Shown here: one piece after another, positions 1 to 11,128 of the stretch | Numbering within the stretch: the stretch's first letter is position 1 | Layout: every line of letters begins with the position of its first letter | Source of the DNA: Stomoxys calcitrans | Lineage: Eukaryota > Arthropoda > Insecta > Diptera > Muscidae | Assembly: GCF_963082655.1 (NCBI RefSeq) | Contig: NC_081553.1 | Span: 31,318,341-31,382,340, forward strand | Length of the DNA: 64,000 bases | Direction of reading: 5' to 3' | Program-made: the position numbers and the translations under genes | The notes under the pieces: model-generated | The model's input: only the letters and a program-made list of their open reading frames with translations | Told to the model about the DNA's origin: nothing | The model's database searches: none

Positions 1-570
1 GTATAGCGAGTTGTGTTACGCTTCTCGACATCTCTGTTCAATATAGCCGGGATGTGTCCGAATTTGCATGTAGCAGGCATATATACCGATTTTAGATTTC
101 AAGTTTTGGAACAAAAAAGGTGAGTTTATTTATAGATTGATGATGAAATGATGTGCAATGAGTTGCGTTAGACACTTCGACACTAGTACCGAGTATGGTT
201 AAGATCGGTCTATGTTTCGATATAACTTTCATATAGACCGATCCCTCAATTTAGAGTCTTGGGCCCATAAGAGGCATATTTATTGTCACTTTTGATTGAA
301 GCTTAGTATAGCGAGTTGTGTAAGTCTATCGAAATCACTGCTATATACGCCCCATATCGGTCCAGATTTGGATGTTGCTGCCATATATTCCGATCTCCCG
401 ACTTAAGGATTTAGGCCCATCTACACTTGTACCAAGTATAGTCAAGATCAGCATATTGGGATAAAGCTGGCATATACACCGTTCTCTCTATTAACTTCTT
501 TGGTTAATAAAAACGCCTTTGTTATTCGATTTCGCCAAAATTTGACAAAATTAAAATTTGGCTGTATAAG
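1..570 (+). repeat. DINE-1-like element, type B internal units, no ends
   Basis: Degenerate tandem units containing 'atatagaccgat' followed by a 'cccataa' block and a 'ttcgac' block, the same unit seen complete at 4080-5012. Neither the TATACCC 5' end nor the GGCCGAA 3' hairpin is present, so this is an internal fragment, cut by the window edge on the left and by a LINE fragment on the right. Short open frames here are translations of the repeat. Confidence 0.7.
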
Positions 571-577
571 GCTCTTC

Positions 578-1270
578 GCGAGGACATCGATTGTGAACAT
601 CTTTACGGACAGTAAAATTGCCATAAGGGCAATAAAAACCAGGACGGTAAGGTCACGAACAGTCTTCCAGTGTAAGAAGGACATTAACGCCTTTTTCTGG
701 AATGCCAAAATCGGCATGGTTTGGGTGTCGGGCCATAACGGTGTAACAGGAAATGAAAGGGCAGACGATTTGACAGTGAAGGCCAGAGGACTGCCATCAA
801 TAAACTTGGTTAACGCGAACCCTTTTCGGGTCGACGCAGCCCGAGTTAAAGGCGAGGGCGATGAATGCGCTTGTATCCCTGAGGAACAGCGAAACGGTCG
901 GTAGGACGGCGAAAATCCTATGGAGGGATCAAGATCATGAAAAGACGAGGCTATTACTGAAAGGAAGTAAGAAGGAGGTCAGTATAGCTCTTGGTATCAT
1001 GACGGGACACATAGGACTACGAGCTCACTTATGTAAATTCGATGCGGCAAGTGATAGCATGTGTAGGGCATGCAGGGAAGATGATGAGACGTCGGAGCAT
1101 TTTCTTTGTCATCGCTCGGCTTTCGCGTCTAACAGATACCGGCACTTAGGTGGGGACACAATAAAAGACATGAATCAGCATAGGGGCGTGGCATGGAAAA
1201 CAATTAAGGATTTTGTTAGTAGCACGGAATTCCCAACTTAGATTTTCTTTTTCGAGGTAACTTTTTAACT
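578..1270 (+). pseudogene. LINE (I/LOA-like, family 1) RNase H and C-terminal zinc-knuckle remnant
   Basis: The translation contains NIFTDSK (the RNase H region of the third catalytic residue) and GHNGVTGNERADD (the last conserved His/Asp block). After a frameshift near 850-870 comes a C-terminal segment with CRAC and EHFLC, a CX2C...H zinc knuckle, ending at a stop near 1239. RNase H after reverse transcriptase is known from the I and LOA groups of non-LTR elements. The first RNase H Asp and Glu are missing, so the copy is 5'-truncated. The knuckle is damaged: the Cys expected after EHFLCH is Arg. Related copies lie at 8805-10020, 23216-25430, 32240-32712 and 34010-34300. Clade assignment is inference. 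Confidence 0.75.
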
Positions 1271-2942
1271 AAGCACATATTTACTTGGTTATGATTATGT
1301 TATGTTATTCTTTTATTTCAAATTTAAGTTTAAACTCTTTTTGCTTAAACCTCTTAAACTTGATTTTTGGTTATTGTCAAAAAAACGTCCCCTTACCCAG
1401 TCCAACTAAAATATTTTAGAAAAGTTTTTAAATTTATTCCGCTGGCCTCGGTCCTTGTTTCACAGAATGTGACATTTTATGTTTAAGTTCTTTTTGAGCC
1501 TTATGTTGTAAAAGTAAAAGACAGAGTACAACCTTTCCCTATTTCAAGACTGACATTTTGTTTTTTTTTTTTTGCGTCCAAGGATAAGATGATTTGCATA
1601 TTTTATATGGAGACAAAAAAAAAGAGAAGATAACGTAATTTAGAAAACATCTAAATATGTTTTAAATTCAGGGAAAACAACATTTTCCACAATTACCTGG
1701 TGAAATGAGCGACCCATAAAACCAAACCCAAATGCAGTGGGTGAAAATAAAACAGGGAAAGAAACTTAAACTAAAGCACTTTAAAGTTTGGTGAGCGAAA
1801 GTACACTGGAAAAAATTAATATTATCTGCAGGAAAAGTTCAATCAAAATAAAAAAAATAAAAATCTTAGTAAATTTTCTTAGCCCATTTATGTGGAATGT
1901 ATAGAAAAATGCTCAAAAATAGAGCAATGCACGTTATGAAACACCATATAGGCTTGACCTTGTCTTGTCACAGAGAGCTGTCTGAATTAAGCTTAAGCTC
2001 AACGACAAGTTATCATTTTAAAGCAGATTTCGAACAGAGTGTTGTTTTATCTCAAACTCTTCATAGAAAAAAAAAATCCTGGCAAAATACCTCATAAATG
2101 ATAGAACCAATATTAACCAACGCTAAAATTTGTTTTTGACATTTTCGACAGGATTCGAAACCAGCCGTCCAGCATCAAAGATAAATATGCTTATCCATGT
2201 GGTCACAAAAAATGAAATTTTTCTAGCTGAAATATTGAAAAATGTTCTTTTAGATGAAGAAAAATTAACTTAAACTAAGTAAAATTGTATACTCAGCTTT
2301 TGTTAAAATATTACTATAGAAAATTTTTAAAAAAATAAAAATTTACTAAAACTTAACCCAAAAAATTTATTATAAGTTTTTTTTCTTCGACCATATTAAG
2401 GCTGAAATTACCCACAACAACACCTTCTTCAACTTGAATGCTGCAGGTTCTATTCTGTAGCTTAATGTGTTCCCATTTTATCGCTTTACCTTAAAGTAAA
2501 ACAGCAAAGTATTCTCCTGCAACGACCAAAGCAAAAAAAAAGTGTGCTCGTTGGACTTGGTGTGTCCATGGAATTTGTTTTGTCGATTTAATGAGTAAAC
2601 ATAGCGTTGGAAAATGATACTCTTTACCCCAAGCTCATCCCTACTACAACCATGAAATGGCAATGCCCAGTTGTCCAGACAGTAACCAGTTGGCACCATC
2701 ATCTAGTTCAGAAGCTAACTTTTAAAGCCAATTTTGTCTCTGCAGTTCTATTTTATGGCAAATTCTAAGAAAAGTAGTTAGTTATGCATTTGGCTCTCAA
2801 ATACTATTTACCGTACTAGTGACAGGTTCTGCTGATAGGGGTCGGTTTTAAAAAAACATTGTGCTTCTTGATTGCGAGAAAAAATTTGCTCTATCAAAAA
2901 TGCACATGGCATTGATAGATTATTTCATTAAACTAACTAACT
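1271..2942. other. AT-rich unique DNA, nothing recognised
   Basis: No repeat family found elsewhere in the window and no credible coding frame. It has poly-T and poly-A runs (for example near 1560 and 1615). The short open frames at 1897-2097 and 2478-2702 lack conserved motifs and splice context. Probably intron or intergenic DNA. Confidence 0.5.
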
Positions 2943-3343
2943 TTTTATACCCTCCTCCATAGGATGGGGGTATATTAATTTTGTCATTCCGTTTGCAACA
3001 CATCAAAATATCCATTTCCAACCCCATAAAGTATATATTCTTGATCAGCGTAAAAATCTAAGACGAGCTAGCCATGTCCGTCCGTCTGTCCATTTGTCTG
3101 TTGAAATCACGCTGCAGTCTTTAAAAACAGAGATATTGAGCTGAAACTTTGCACAGATGCTTTTTTTGTCCATAAGCAGGTTAAGTTCGAAGATGAGCTA
3201 TATCGGACTATATCTTGATATAACCCCCATATAGACCGATCCACCGAATTAGGGTCTTGACCTATAAAAGCCACATTTATTGTCCGATTTTGCTGAAGGG
3301 CCTAACACAACAGTTAGTTGTGTTAGGCCCTTCGACATCATTT
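2943..3343 (+). mobile_element. DINE-1-like element, type B, 5' part
   Basis: It starts with TATACCCTCC and an inverted GGGGGTATA, then 'ttccgtttgcaacac', 'ataaagtatatattcttgat' and the GTCCGTCCGTCTGTC microsatellite: the layout of the DINE-1 5' region (5' subterminal inverted repeat, then microsatellite). The element is interrupted by a type A copy at 3344-4079 and resumes at 4080. Confidence 0.75.
3295..3333. repeat. Perfect 17-bp inverted repeat (hairpin)
   Basis: Left arm 3295-3311 (GAAGGGCCTAACACAAC), 5-nt loop 3312-3316, right arm 3317-3333, exact reverse complement. The right arm is the usual type B 'gttgtgttaggcccttc' block, so the hairpin is an inverted copy of part of the repeat unit. 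Confidence 0.9.
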
Positions 3344-4079
3344 TTATACCCTCCACCATAGTGTGGGGGTATACTAATTTCGTCATTCTGTTTGTAACAC
3401 CTCGAAATATGCGTCTAAGACCCCATAAAGTATATATATTCTTGATCGACCGTATGTCTGTCGAAAGCACGTTAACTTTTAAAGGAGTAAAGCTAGTCGC
3501 TTGCGCACAAATACTTCTTATTAGTAGAGGCCGGTTTGGATTGTAAATGGGCCAAATCGGTCCATGATTTGATATAGCTACCATATAAACCGATCTTGGG
3601 TCTTGACTTCTTGAGCCTCTAGAGGGCGCAATACTCGTCCGATTTGACTGAAATTTTGCATTTAGTGTTTTGATATCAGTTTCAACAACTATGCGAAGTA
3701 TGGTCCAAATCGGTCCATAACCTGATATAGCTGCCATATAAACTTTTCTTGGGTCTTGACTTCTTGAGCCTATAGTGAGCGCAATTCTCATCCGATTTGG
3801 CAGAAATTTTGTACAACGGCACCTCCCATGGCCTTCAACATACGTGTGCAATATGGTCAGAATTGATCTATAGCTTGATACAGCTCCCATTTAAACCCAT
3901 CTCCCGATTTCGCTTCTTGAGCCACGAATCGGACTATAACTTGATATAGCTGCTCCTCCGTCCTTATTCATTATACTTTGTTTGCCTAGAAACAGATACT
4001 GCGCAAAGAACTCAACAGATGCGACCATGGTAGAGGGTATATAAGATTCGGCCCGGCCGAACTTAGCACGCTCTTACTT
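3344..4079 (+). mobile_element. DINE-1-like element, type A, near-complete and nested
   Basis: Both ends are visible: 5' TATACCCTCCACCAT with the following GTGGGGGTATAC, and a 3' end with GTAGAGGGTATATAAG, the hairpin TTCGGCCCGGCCGAA and GCACGCTCTTACTT. The 3' 'gagggtata' is complementary to the 5' end. Inside are about three units with 'catataaaccgatcttggg', 'cttcttgagcc' and 'gggcgca'. Type B sequence lies on both sides with no clear target-site duplication, as expected for Helitron/Helentron-derived elements. It encodes no protein. Confidence 0.8.
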
Positions 4080-5012
4080 ATTCAATTTGCCTCAGATCGG
4101 ACCAGATTTGAATATAGCTGCGATATAGACCGATCTCTCGATTTAAGGTTTAGAGCCCATAAAAGTCGCATTTGTTGTCCGATGTCACCGAAATTTGGGA
4201 CAGTGATTTGTGTTACGACCTTTGACATCATTCGTCAATTTCGCTCAGATCGGTCCAGATTTGAATATAGCTGCCATATAGACCGATTTCTCGATTTAAG
4301 GTTTTGGGCTCATAAAAGGCGCATTTATTGTCCGATGTCGCCGAAATTCGGAACACTGCCCCTCGACACATAATTCCAATATGGCATAGATCGGTCCAGA
4401 TTTGGATTTAGCTTCCATATAGACTGATCCTCCGATTTAGGGTCTTAGGCCCACAAAAGCCACATTTATTATACGATTTTGCTGAAGTTTGGGACGGTGA
4501 GTAGTGTTAGGCCCTTCGACATTCTTCGTTAATTTGGTCCCGAATCGGTCCAGATTTGAATATAGCTGCCATATAGACCGATCCTCCGATTTAGAATCTT
4601 ACGCCCGTGCCTTTTGCTGAAATTTGTAACTGTTTGTTGTCTTCGACATCTTTCTTCAATTTGGCCCTGATCGGAGCAGATTTGGATATAGCTGCCATAT
4701 AGACCTATCTCTCGGTTTAAGGTTTTGGGGCCATAAAAGGCGCATTTACTGTCCAATGTCGCCGAAATGTGGGTCAGTGAGTGAAGTTAAGCCCCTTGAC
4801 ATACTTCTCCAATATGGTACAGATCGGTCCAGATTTGGATATAGCTGCCATATAGACCGATCTCTCGGTTTAAGGTTTTGGGGCTATAAAAAGCGCATTT
4901 ATTGTCCGATGTCGCCGAAATTTGGGATAGTGAGTTGTGTAAGACCCTTCGACATCCTTCTTCAATTTCACTCAGATCGGTCCAGATTTGGATATAGCTG
5001 CCATATAGACAG
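4080..5012 (+). repeat. DINE-1-like type B tandem units (period about 152 bp)
   Basis: Seven successive 'tagctgccatatagaccgat' blocks start near 4113, 4266, 4409, 4561, 4689, 4841 and 4993, mostly 152 bp apart. This continues the element begun at 2943. The last unit stops abruptly at 'ccatatagac' where a LINE fragment begins. The open frames with YGSYIQIW are translations of this unit on the reverse strand. Confidence 0.8.
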
Positions 5013-5905
5013 AACATAAAGAGCTCCTGGTTGCTCAACATCTATACCGTTGAGGGATAAAGATGATCGTAATGGGTTAGCGAATCGTTTGTGTGGCAGC
5101 AAAGAAGAAGTGCATCCAGACAGAGTGTATCTCGTCCATAACCCGCCTCTTTTCTTCAATCTCTCGAAGGCTCCGCCTAGGGTCGAATAAGTACGAATGA
5201 CAGAGATTACTGTCATCCACAAATGAGTAGATCGAATTCGATGTCTAACTCAACAGGTCGTTGAGGAAAATAGGAAAAAGAGAAGGAGAAAGCACAGAGC
5301 CCTGGGGTACACCTGTAGTCAATGAATTTTTATTGGATGGGAACCCATCTATAACGACTCGTATAGTGCGATCTCTGAGAAAATTCGAAATAAATCGAAC
5401 GAAGCCATCATCGACACCAAATGCTACAAGCTTTGATGGCAGTGCACCGCGCCAGACCCTATCAAATGCCTTGGAGATATCCAGAGCCACAACCTCACTC
5501 TCACCAAACTGGTGGATTGAGCGACTCCAACGTTCCGACAGATGTGCCATGAGGTCGTCCGTAGAGCGATTTCTGCGGAACCCATAATATTGGTCGCTAA
5601 GAATGCCATTACACTCTGAATACCTCACAAGATGGTGATTAACCATGCTCTCCATAACCTTGGAAAGAGAGACTCCCGCACCGTAGGCATAGTCGAAAAG
5701 GTTGCATAATGTACGGCCAAGCATCTAAGAACACTTGCACAAGACAAGTGTTGATATGCCAATCGGGCCCGGGGATTTATTAACGTAGAAATTCTCAAGA
5801 ACCCTTTTAAGTCCATAAGTTCAAAAAAAGCTCTTACCTCATCGGGTATAACAAGAACCTTAGAAGGTAGGCGCTGTTCGTAAAGAAATATTTCGCGCCT
5901 AAGCA
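5013..5905 (-). pseudogene. LINE (CR1/jockey-like) reverse transcriptase fragment, copy A
   Basis: Reading leftwards, the translation gives SKVMESMV, GFRRNRST, the motif A block LDISKAFDRVW, the motif B block GVPQGSVLSP, then after an in-frame stop the catalytic block FVDD. This order is that of the fingers and palm of a non-LTR reverse transcriptase. No RNase H domain is seen in this family, which suggests a CR1/jockey-type element. Compared with copy B, sequence is deleted before SKVMESMV. The fragment is truncated after the FVDD region at the junction with DINE-like DNA. It is non-functional. Confidence 0.85.
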
Positions 5906-6258
5906 CTTTGGCGTTATTCCATCATTAAGAAAGTGCTGACGGAAGGCTGGAGGATGCGTGGAATACTACCAAACATAAGATGATGAGTTCAAATCTCCTC
6001 GTTGACCACAGACAAAATTGTTTAAGTAGGAGAGTGGCAAAGAAAAAACCTTCTCCAATATGGTACAGATCGGTCCAGATTTGGATATAGCTGCCATATA
6101 GACCGATCTCTCGGTTTAAGGTTTTGGGGCTATAAAAAGCGCATTTATTGTCCGATGTCGCCGAAATTTGGGATAGTGAGTTGTGTAAGACCCTTCGACA
6201 TCCTTCTTCAATTTCACTCAGATCGGTCCAGATTTGGATATAGCTGCCATATAGACAG

Positions 6259-7345
6259 AACATAAAGAGCTCCTGGTTGCTCAACATCTATACCGTTGAG
6301 GGATAAAGATGATCGTAATGGGTTAGCGAATCGTTTGTGTGGCAGCAAAGAAGAAGTGCATCCAGACAGAGTGTATCTCGTCCATAACCCGCCTCTTTTC
6401 TTCAATCTCTCGAAGGCTCCGCCTAGGGTCGAATAAGTACGAATGACAGAGATTACTGTCATCCACAAATGAGTAGATCGGATCCGTTATCTGACTCGAC
6501 AGGTCGGTAAGGAAAATGAGATAAAGAAAAGGAAAAAGGACAGAGCCCTCGGGTACACCTGCAGTCAATTAAAGCTAATTAAATGGGAACCCGTCTATAA
6601 CGACTCATATAGTGCGATCTCTGAGAAAGCTCGAAATAAATCGAACGAAGCCATTACCGACATCAAATGCGACAAGCTTTGATAGTAGTGAACCGTGTCA
6701 GACCCTATCAAATGGCTTGGTGATATCCAGAGCCACAACCTTACTCTCACCAAACTGGTGGATTGAGCGACTCTAACGTTCCGACACAAGTCCCATGAGG
6801 TCGCCCGTAGAGCGATTTCTGCGCAACCGATACTATTGGTCGCTAAGAATGCCATTAGACTCTAAATACCTCACAATATGCTGAATAACCATGCTCTCCA
6901 TAACCTTGGAAAGAGCGGAGCATATCGCAGGTGATTTTTAGGGTTGTTCGCCTCACCCTACTTGGGTAATGGCTGAACGTTCGCAACCTTCCAACGCGCC
7001 GGGAAGACTCCCGCACCGTAGGCATAGTCGAAAAGGTTGCATAATGTAGGGCCAAGCATCTAAGAACACTTGCACAAGACAAGTGTTGATATGCCAATCG
7101 GGCCCGGGGATTTATTAACGTAGAAATTCTCAAGAACCCTTTTAAGTCCATAAGTTAAAAAAAATATCAGGGGTGTGACTCCAGATACGTTTTCGATTAA
7201 GGGGAGTGATTGATTGCTATCCACCAAGAAAGTTAGAAAATACATTCGCCAACAGGTTAGCCTTATCAACCGGGTCAGTGAATGTTTGATCATCCTTAAC
7301 AAGAGTGGGGATAGATGAAGAACTACCCTTTACCCTTTTCACGCA
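6259..7345 (-). pseudogene. LINE (CR1/jockey-like) reverse transcriptase fragment, copy B
   Basis: Second copy of the LINE at 5013-5905, about 10% different outside the 430-bp identical block. It keeps more of the N-terminal part (linker before the RT domain near 7160-7345 and the segment at 6919-7010 missing in copy A). Stops and frameshifts break it, for example in the LDISK region near 6720. The FVDD block is present near 6460. The protein would copy RNA into DNA at the insertion site if intact; here it is dead. Confidence 0.8.
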
Positions 7346-7575
7346 CCATTAAAAGCTCTTACCTCATCGGGTATAACAAGAACCTTAGAAGGTAGGCGCT
7401 GTTCGTAAAGAAATATTTCGCGCCTAAGCACTTTGGCGTTATTCCATCATTAAGAAAGTGCTGACGGAAGGCTGGAGGATGCGTGGAATACTACCAAACA
7501 TAAGGTGATGAGTTCAAATCTCCTCGTTGACCACTGACAAAATTGTTTAAGTAGGAGAGTGGCAAAGAAAAAACC

Positions 7576-8304
7576 GGGAACAAGCAAAAAAAAAAAAAAA
7601 TTTCTTCAACCATTGACAAATATCCAAAGAAATCAATTACGGAACTAGTTGGTTGGAATTAGCAGAAGAACTAGTTCCAGAGTCAACCGGTTACTCCAAT
7701 GACAAACCCATGTTAAATTCACCAGTTGTTTACACTCAAAAGTATAACTAGTCCTGATTGTTTTGTAGCTAGTGAATAAACCGGTTTGGAACTAGTGGCC
7801 TGGACTGCTGGGTGCTATCAATGCAGTGGCAGTGGTGGCGGTGGCGGTAGAATGCATTTCACAGGTGAATTATAAGTAACCGGAAATAAGCTTTAAACTC
7901 AAAATGAGAGCATACAAGGCGGTTAGTGAAATGTGCAGGATATTTCAGGATGATGCTTTAGTAGTGGATGATGATGCCCTCCAGCAGGATAACATAGTGG
8001 ACAAATAGAGAGCCGGCCAGTTGGGCTGGTTGCTGGGTTGCCGGATGGTGGGTCTTCTGATGCACTCTGATGCGGTGTGTAAAGTAGCAAAATGAAATAA
8101 AATCACTGTAGAGCTTTTAACACCGCAAATGTGCGGCAGAAAAAGAGATCTCTCGTATTCGCTAGCTACGTTATTGTGTAAATATTTAAACAGCTACAAA
8201 ATGTTAGTTTTATATTTTAATTTTCCGTTTCAAGGTGTGCGGTTTATTAGCGGTGGGATGATGAGAAAATGAGGAAAATGCGGACAGCAAGAATTTGGGG
8301 TGTA
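7576..8304. other. Unique DNA with repeated GGAACTAGTT-like motifs
   Basis: An A-run near 7588 is followed by several copies of 'aactagt' (7643, 7670, 7747, 7793) and two ACCGGTT-type palindromes within about 150 bases. A short GGT/GGC-rich stretch lies near 7830-7850. No repeat family or gene is recognised. Confidence 0.4.
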
Positions 8305-8610
8305 ACAAGAAAAAACGTGCCAAGTTTGGCCAGGCCGAATCTGGAAAAATTTAAACTCCTAAGGGCAGTAGAAGACTTATCGAGAAATCGGGTGATACGG
8401 GAACTAAATCAGGTTAAAGGCCGATTGGGACAATACTTGCCATGCATGTTGGAAGCATACTGAACTACTTTGTGCATATAATATCAGCCAAATAGGATAA
8501 AAATCGAGGCTTATAGATGCTTAAAACGTCAAATCAGTGGTTCGATTTATGTAGGAGTTATATCAGGTTACTCGGCACGGTTGTTATAGGTCGTAGAGGA
8601 ACAATATGAT
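8305..8610 (-). mobile_element. Old DINE-1-like fragment with 3' end
   Basis: It begins with a decayed 3' terminus ('cgtgccaagt', 'ggccaggccgaatct') followed by internal phrases such as 'atcaggttac' and 'cagccaaata'. The central GC hairpin has lost perfect pairing. More diverged than the other copies in the window, so probably older. Confidence 0.55.
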
Positions 8611-8804
8611 CTTAGTACGAGCCTAATCAGACAACAATTGCGGGGGGTTTGTGCGTCGAGTTGCAACAATGCAACTCTGCATACAAATCCCACAAAAGCA
8701 ACGCGGAAAAGTTAAAAAATTTTCAACTTTGACTTTTGAAAGTGAACGTCATTCTATGCTGCCACACATAAAATGAAAAAATTGTACAATTTTACGACAT
8801 TTAT

Positions 8805-10020
8805 TTGCAGAGTGCGGACCGACACATTAATCCAACCTTAGACCAGTACCGGGTGGTCCCATGACATGAAAATAAGGGTGAAAGTGGCACAGGACACGCC
8901 ACTCTTTTGAGTGGCCACCATAAATAGCCTGACTGAGGAGGAATCTCCGTTTCCGTTTTTCTGTCTGCTATGCAGACGTTGTTATAATACTTCTTAGGGG
9001 TAAGGATCAAAAGCAGGTATACAAAAAGGCCGAAAGGGTCTTGCATATGGCAAATGGCTGGGCTTAACCCAACGGTCTCAATGTTAACCCTGAGTAGACT
9101 GAAATTTGCCTGTTCACGAGGAGGACCAATTTGATGCATCAGGTTTTCTCATTAGAGCGATTTCGATATCTGACAAGGTCAAATACTTAGAAGTGATCTT
9201 GGATAGGGAACTTAGTTGGATGTGTCACATTCAGGAGTGTACTGAGAAAGCTCACGGATGTTGGAAAATGGGGCCTGAATCCGAGGATAGTCCACAAGCT
9301 CTACAGGAGCGTGATAAGACCAGTACTTATTGGGTTGCCCAAAAAGTAATTGCGGATTTTTCATATAGTCGGCGTTGACAAATTTTTTCACAGCTTGTGA
9401 CTCTGTAATTGCATTCTTTCTTCTGTCAGTTATCAGCTGTTACTTTTAGCTTGCTTTAGAAAAAAATTGTAAAAAAAGTATATTTGATTAAAGTTCATTC
9501 TAAGTTTTATTAAAAATGCATTTACTTTCTTTTAAAAAATCCGCAATTACTTTTTGGGCAACCCAATACTTACGCCTAAGTACTTTGTTGTACTTCTATG
9601 GAGAAAAAGTGCAACATAAGGACCATGCAACAGATTCAGAGAATATGTTGTCTTGATATAGGCGAAGCTATGAGGATCACGCCAACTAGGGCATGGAGAC
9701 TATTCTAGAAATCGTACCTATTGTCATACAGATTAAGTGTCAGGCAGCTTCTGCGGCAATGAGACTTAAGGCGATAGGAGAATGGATAGAGTGTGGAGGC
9801 AGGTCATACCATTGCGATCTAATCGAGCCAACGACAGAAAACCTGGAAAGAGTGGAAAAAGTTTACTATCGGGTACCTGAGACGACACTTGAGGTCGAGT
9901 GCTAGGCACTGTTGCCAGTGGCACACTCTTGGACTGACGGAACCCTAGTATGGCCATCTGGAAGATCATGCTGCAAGGATGGATCAAAGCTAGAAGACAG
10001 TATAGGCCTTTATTATGGTC
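8805..10020 (+). pseudogene. LINE (I/LOA-like, family 1) RT end and RT-RNase H linker, split by a MITE
   Basis: Reading across frames, 8960-9100 encodes the RT catalytic region as YAD followed by VVIILLRGK: the second Asp of YADD is lost by an in-frame deletion. The segment up to 9329 encodes the thumb region (KYLEVILDRELSW). A 237-bp MITE sits at 9330-9566, splitting a sequence that would read on from 'ccagtactta' to 'cgcctaag'. The linker continues to about 9990 (RICCLDIGEA and AASAAMRLKA). Several frameshifts and stops make it a pseudogene. The 5' part of RT is missing. Confidence 0.75.
9330..9566. mobile_element. mariner-like MITE, copy 1 (237 bp)
   Basis: Terminal inverted repeats start TTGGGTTGCCCAAAAAGTAA and end with the complement. 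A TA lies on each side (9328-9329 and 9567-9568), the Tc1/mariner duplication. There is no coding capacity. Five related copies occur in the window. It is inserted in a LINE fragment. Confidence 0.9.
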
Positions 10021-10281
10021 AGGCAGTCTAAAACAGATAAATTTAGCCATGTTCGTCCGTCTGGAAAGAATGGAAAAAGTTTCCTATCGGGTACCTGAGA
10101 CGACACTTGAGGTCGAGTGCTAGGCACTGTTGCCAGTGGCACACTCTTGGACTGACGGAACCCTAGTATGGCCATCTGGAAGATCATGCTGCAAGGATGG
10201 ATCAAAGCTAGAAGACAGTGTAGGCCTGTATTATGGTCAGGCAGTCTAAAATAGATAAATCTAGCCATGTTCGTCCGTATG
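9846..10281. repeat. 218-bp tandem duplication across a LINE/DINE junction
   Basis: About 9846-10063 and 10064-10281 are near-identical direct repeats ('gggtacctga' at 9871 and 10089). Each copy runs from the LINE linker into 'agccatgttcgtccgt' of a DINE-like element, so the duplication happened after the two were joined. Confidence 0.85.
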
Positions 10282-11128
10282 TCTGTCCGTCCGTCTGTCT
10301 GTCGAAAGCAAAAATACTTTTTATAAGTGTAGCTCGGATGGGATTGTAAATGGGCCAAAGCGGTCCATGTTTTAATATAGCTGCCATATAAACCGATTTT
10401 GGGTCTTGACTTCTTGAGCCACTAGAGAGGACAGCTATCGTTCTATTTGACTCAAAGTTTGCACGTAGTCTTTTGGTTTTTTGGTCTGCCAACAACTGTG
10501 TTAAGTATGATTCAAATCGGTTCATAATCTGATATAGCTGTCATATAAACCGATCCCGGATCTTGACTTCTTGAGCCAATAGAGCGCGCAATTCTCATTC
10601 GATTTGGCTGAAATTTTGCATGAAGTGCTTTGTTATGATTTCCAATAACTGTGCTTAGTATGGCGCAAATCGGTACATAACCTGATATAGCTGCCATATA
10701 TACCGATCTGGGATTTTGGCTTCTTGAGCTGCTAGAGGGCGCAATTATCATCCGATTTGGCAGATATTTTGTACAACGGCTTCTCTCATGACCTTCAACA
10801 TACGTGTCTAATATGGTCGGAATCGATTAATATCTTGATACAGCTCCCATATAAACCGATCTCCCGATTTTGCTTCTTGAGGCCCTACAAGCTGCAATTC
10901 TTATCCGAATGAACTGAAATATTATAAAATGACTTCTACAATGTACAACATTAATTTATGGTCCGAATCGGACTATAACTTGATATAGCTCCAATTGCAT
11001 AACAGTTCTTATTCAAGATTCTTTGTTTGCCTTAAAAGAGATACCGCGCATAGAACTCGACAAATGTGATCCATGGTGGATGGTATATAAGATTCGGCTC
11101 GGCCGAACTTAGCACGCTCTTACTTGTT
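10250..11128 (+). mobile_element. DINE-1-like element, type A, 5' end missing
   Basis: It starts inside the microsatellite (GTCCGTCCGTCTGTCTGTC) and runs through about four units near 10376, 10531, 10687 and 10840 (spacing 153-156 bp). The 3' end has GGTATATAAGATTCGG, the hairpin TTCGGCTCGGCCGAA and GCACGCTCTTACTTGTT. It is joined on the left to a LINE fragment. Confidence 0.8.

Larger units (their letters stand above)
4805..7575. repeat. Tandem segmental duplication of a DINE/LINE block
   Basis: Positions 4805-5234 and 6051-6480 are identical by eye over 430 bases at a constant offset of 1246. Each has the same DINE-type-B-to-LINE junction. Positions 5826-6050 match 7351-7575 with only a few differences. 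The LINE sequence between these blocks (5235-5825 against 6481-7350) is clearly diverged and has different internal deletions. The region is therefore two copies of a roughly 1.25-1.5 kb unit, with homogenised ends or an assembly problem. Confidence 0.85.

Noticed and set aside
4529..5041. Open frames with repeated YGSYIQIWTD on the minus strand
   Set aside because: The phrase is the translation of the 152-bp DINE-like unit; it appears wherever the unit does, with no conserved start, and contains stops in other copies.
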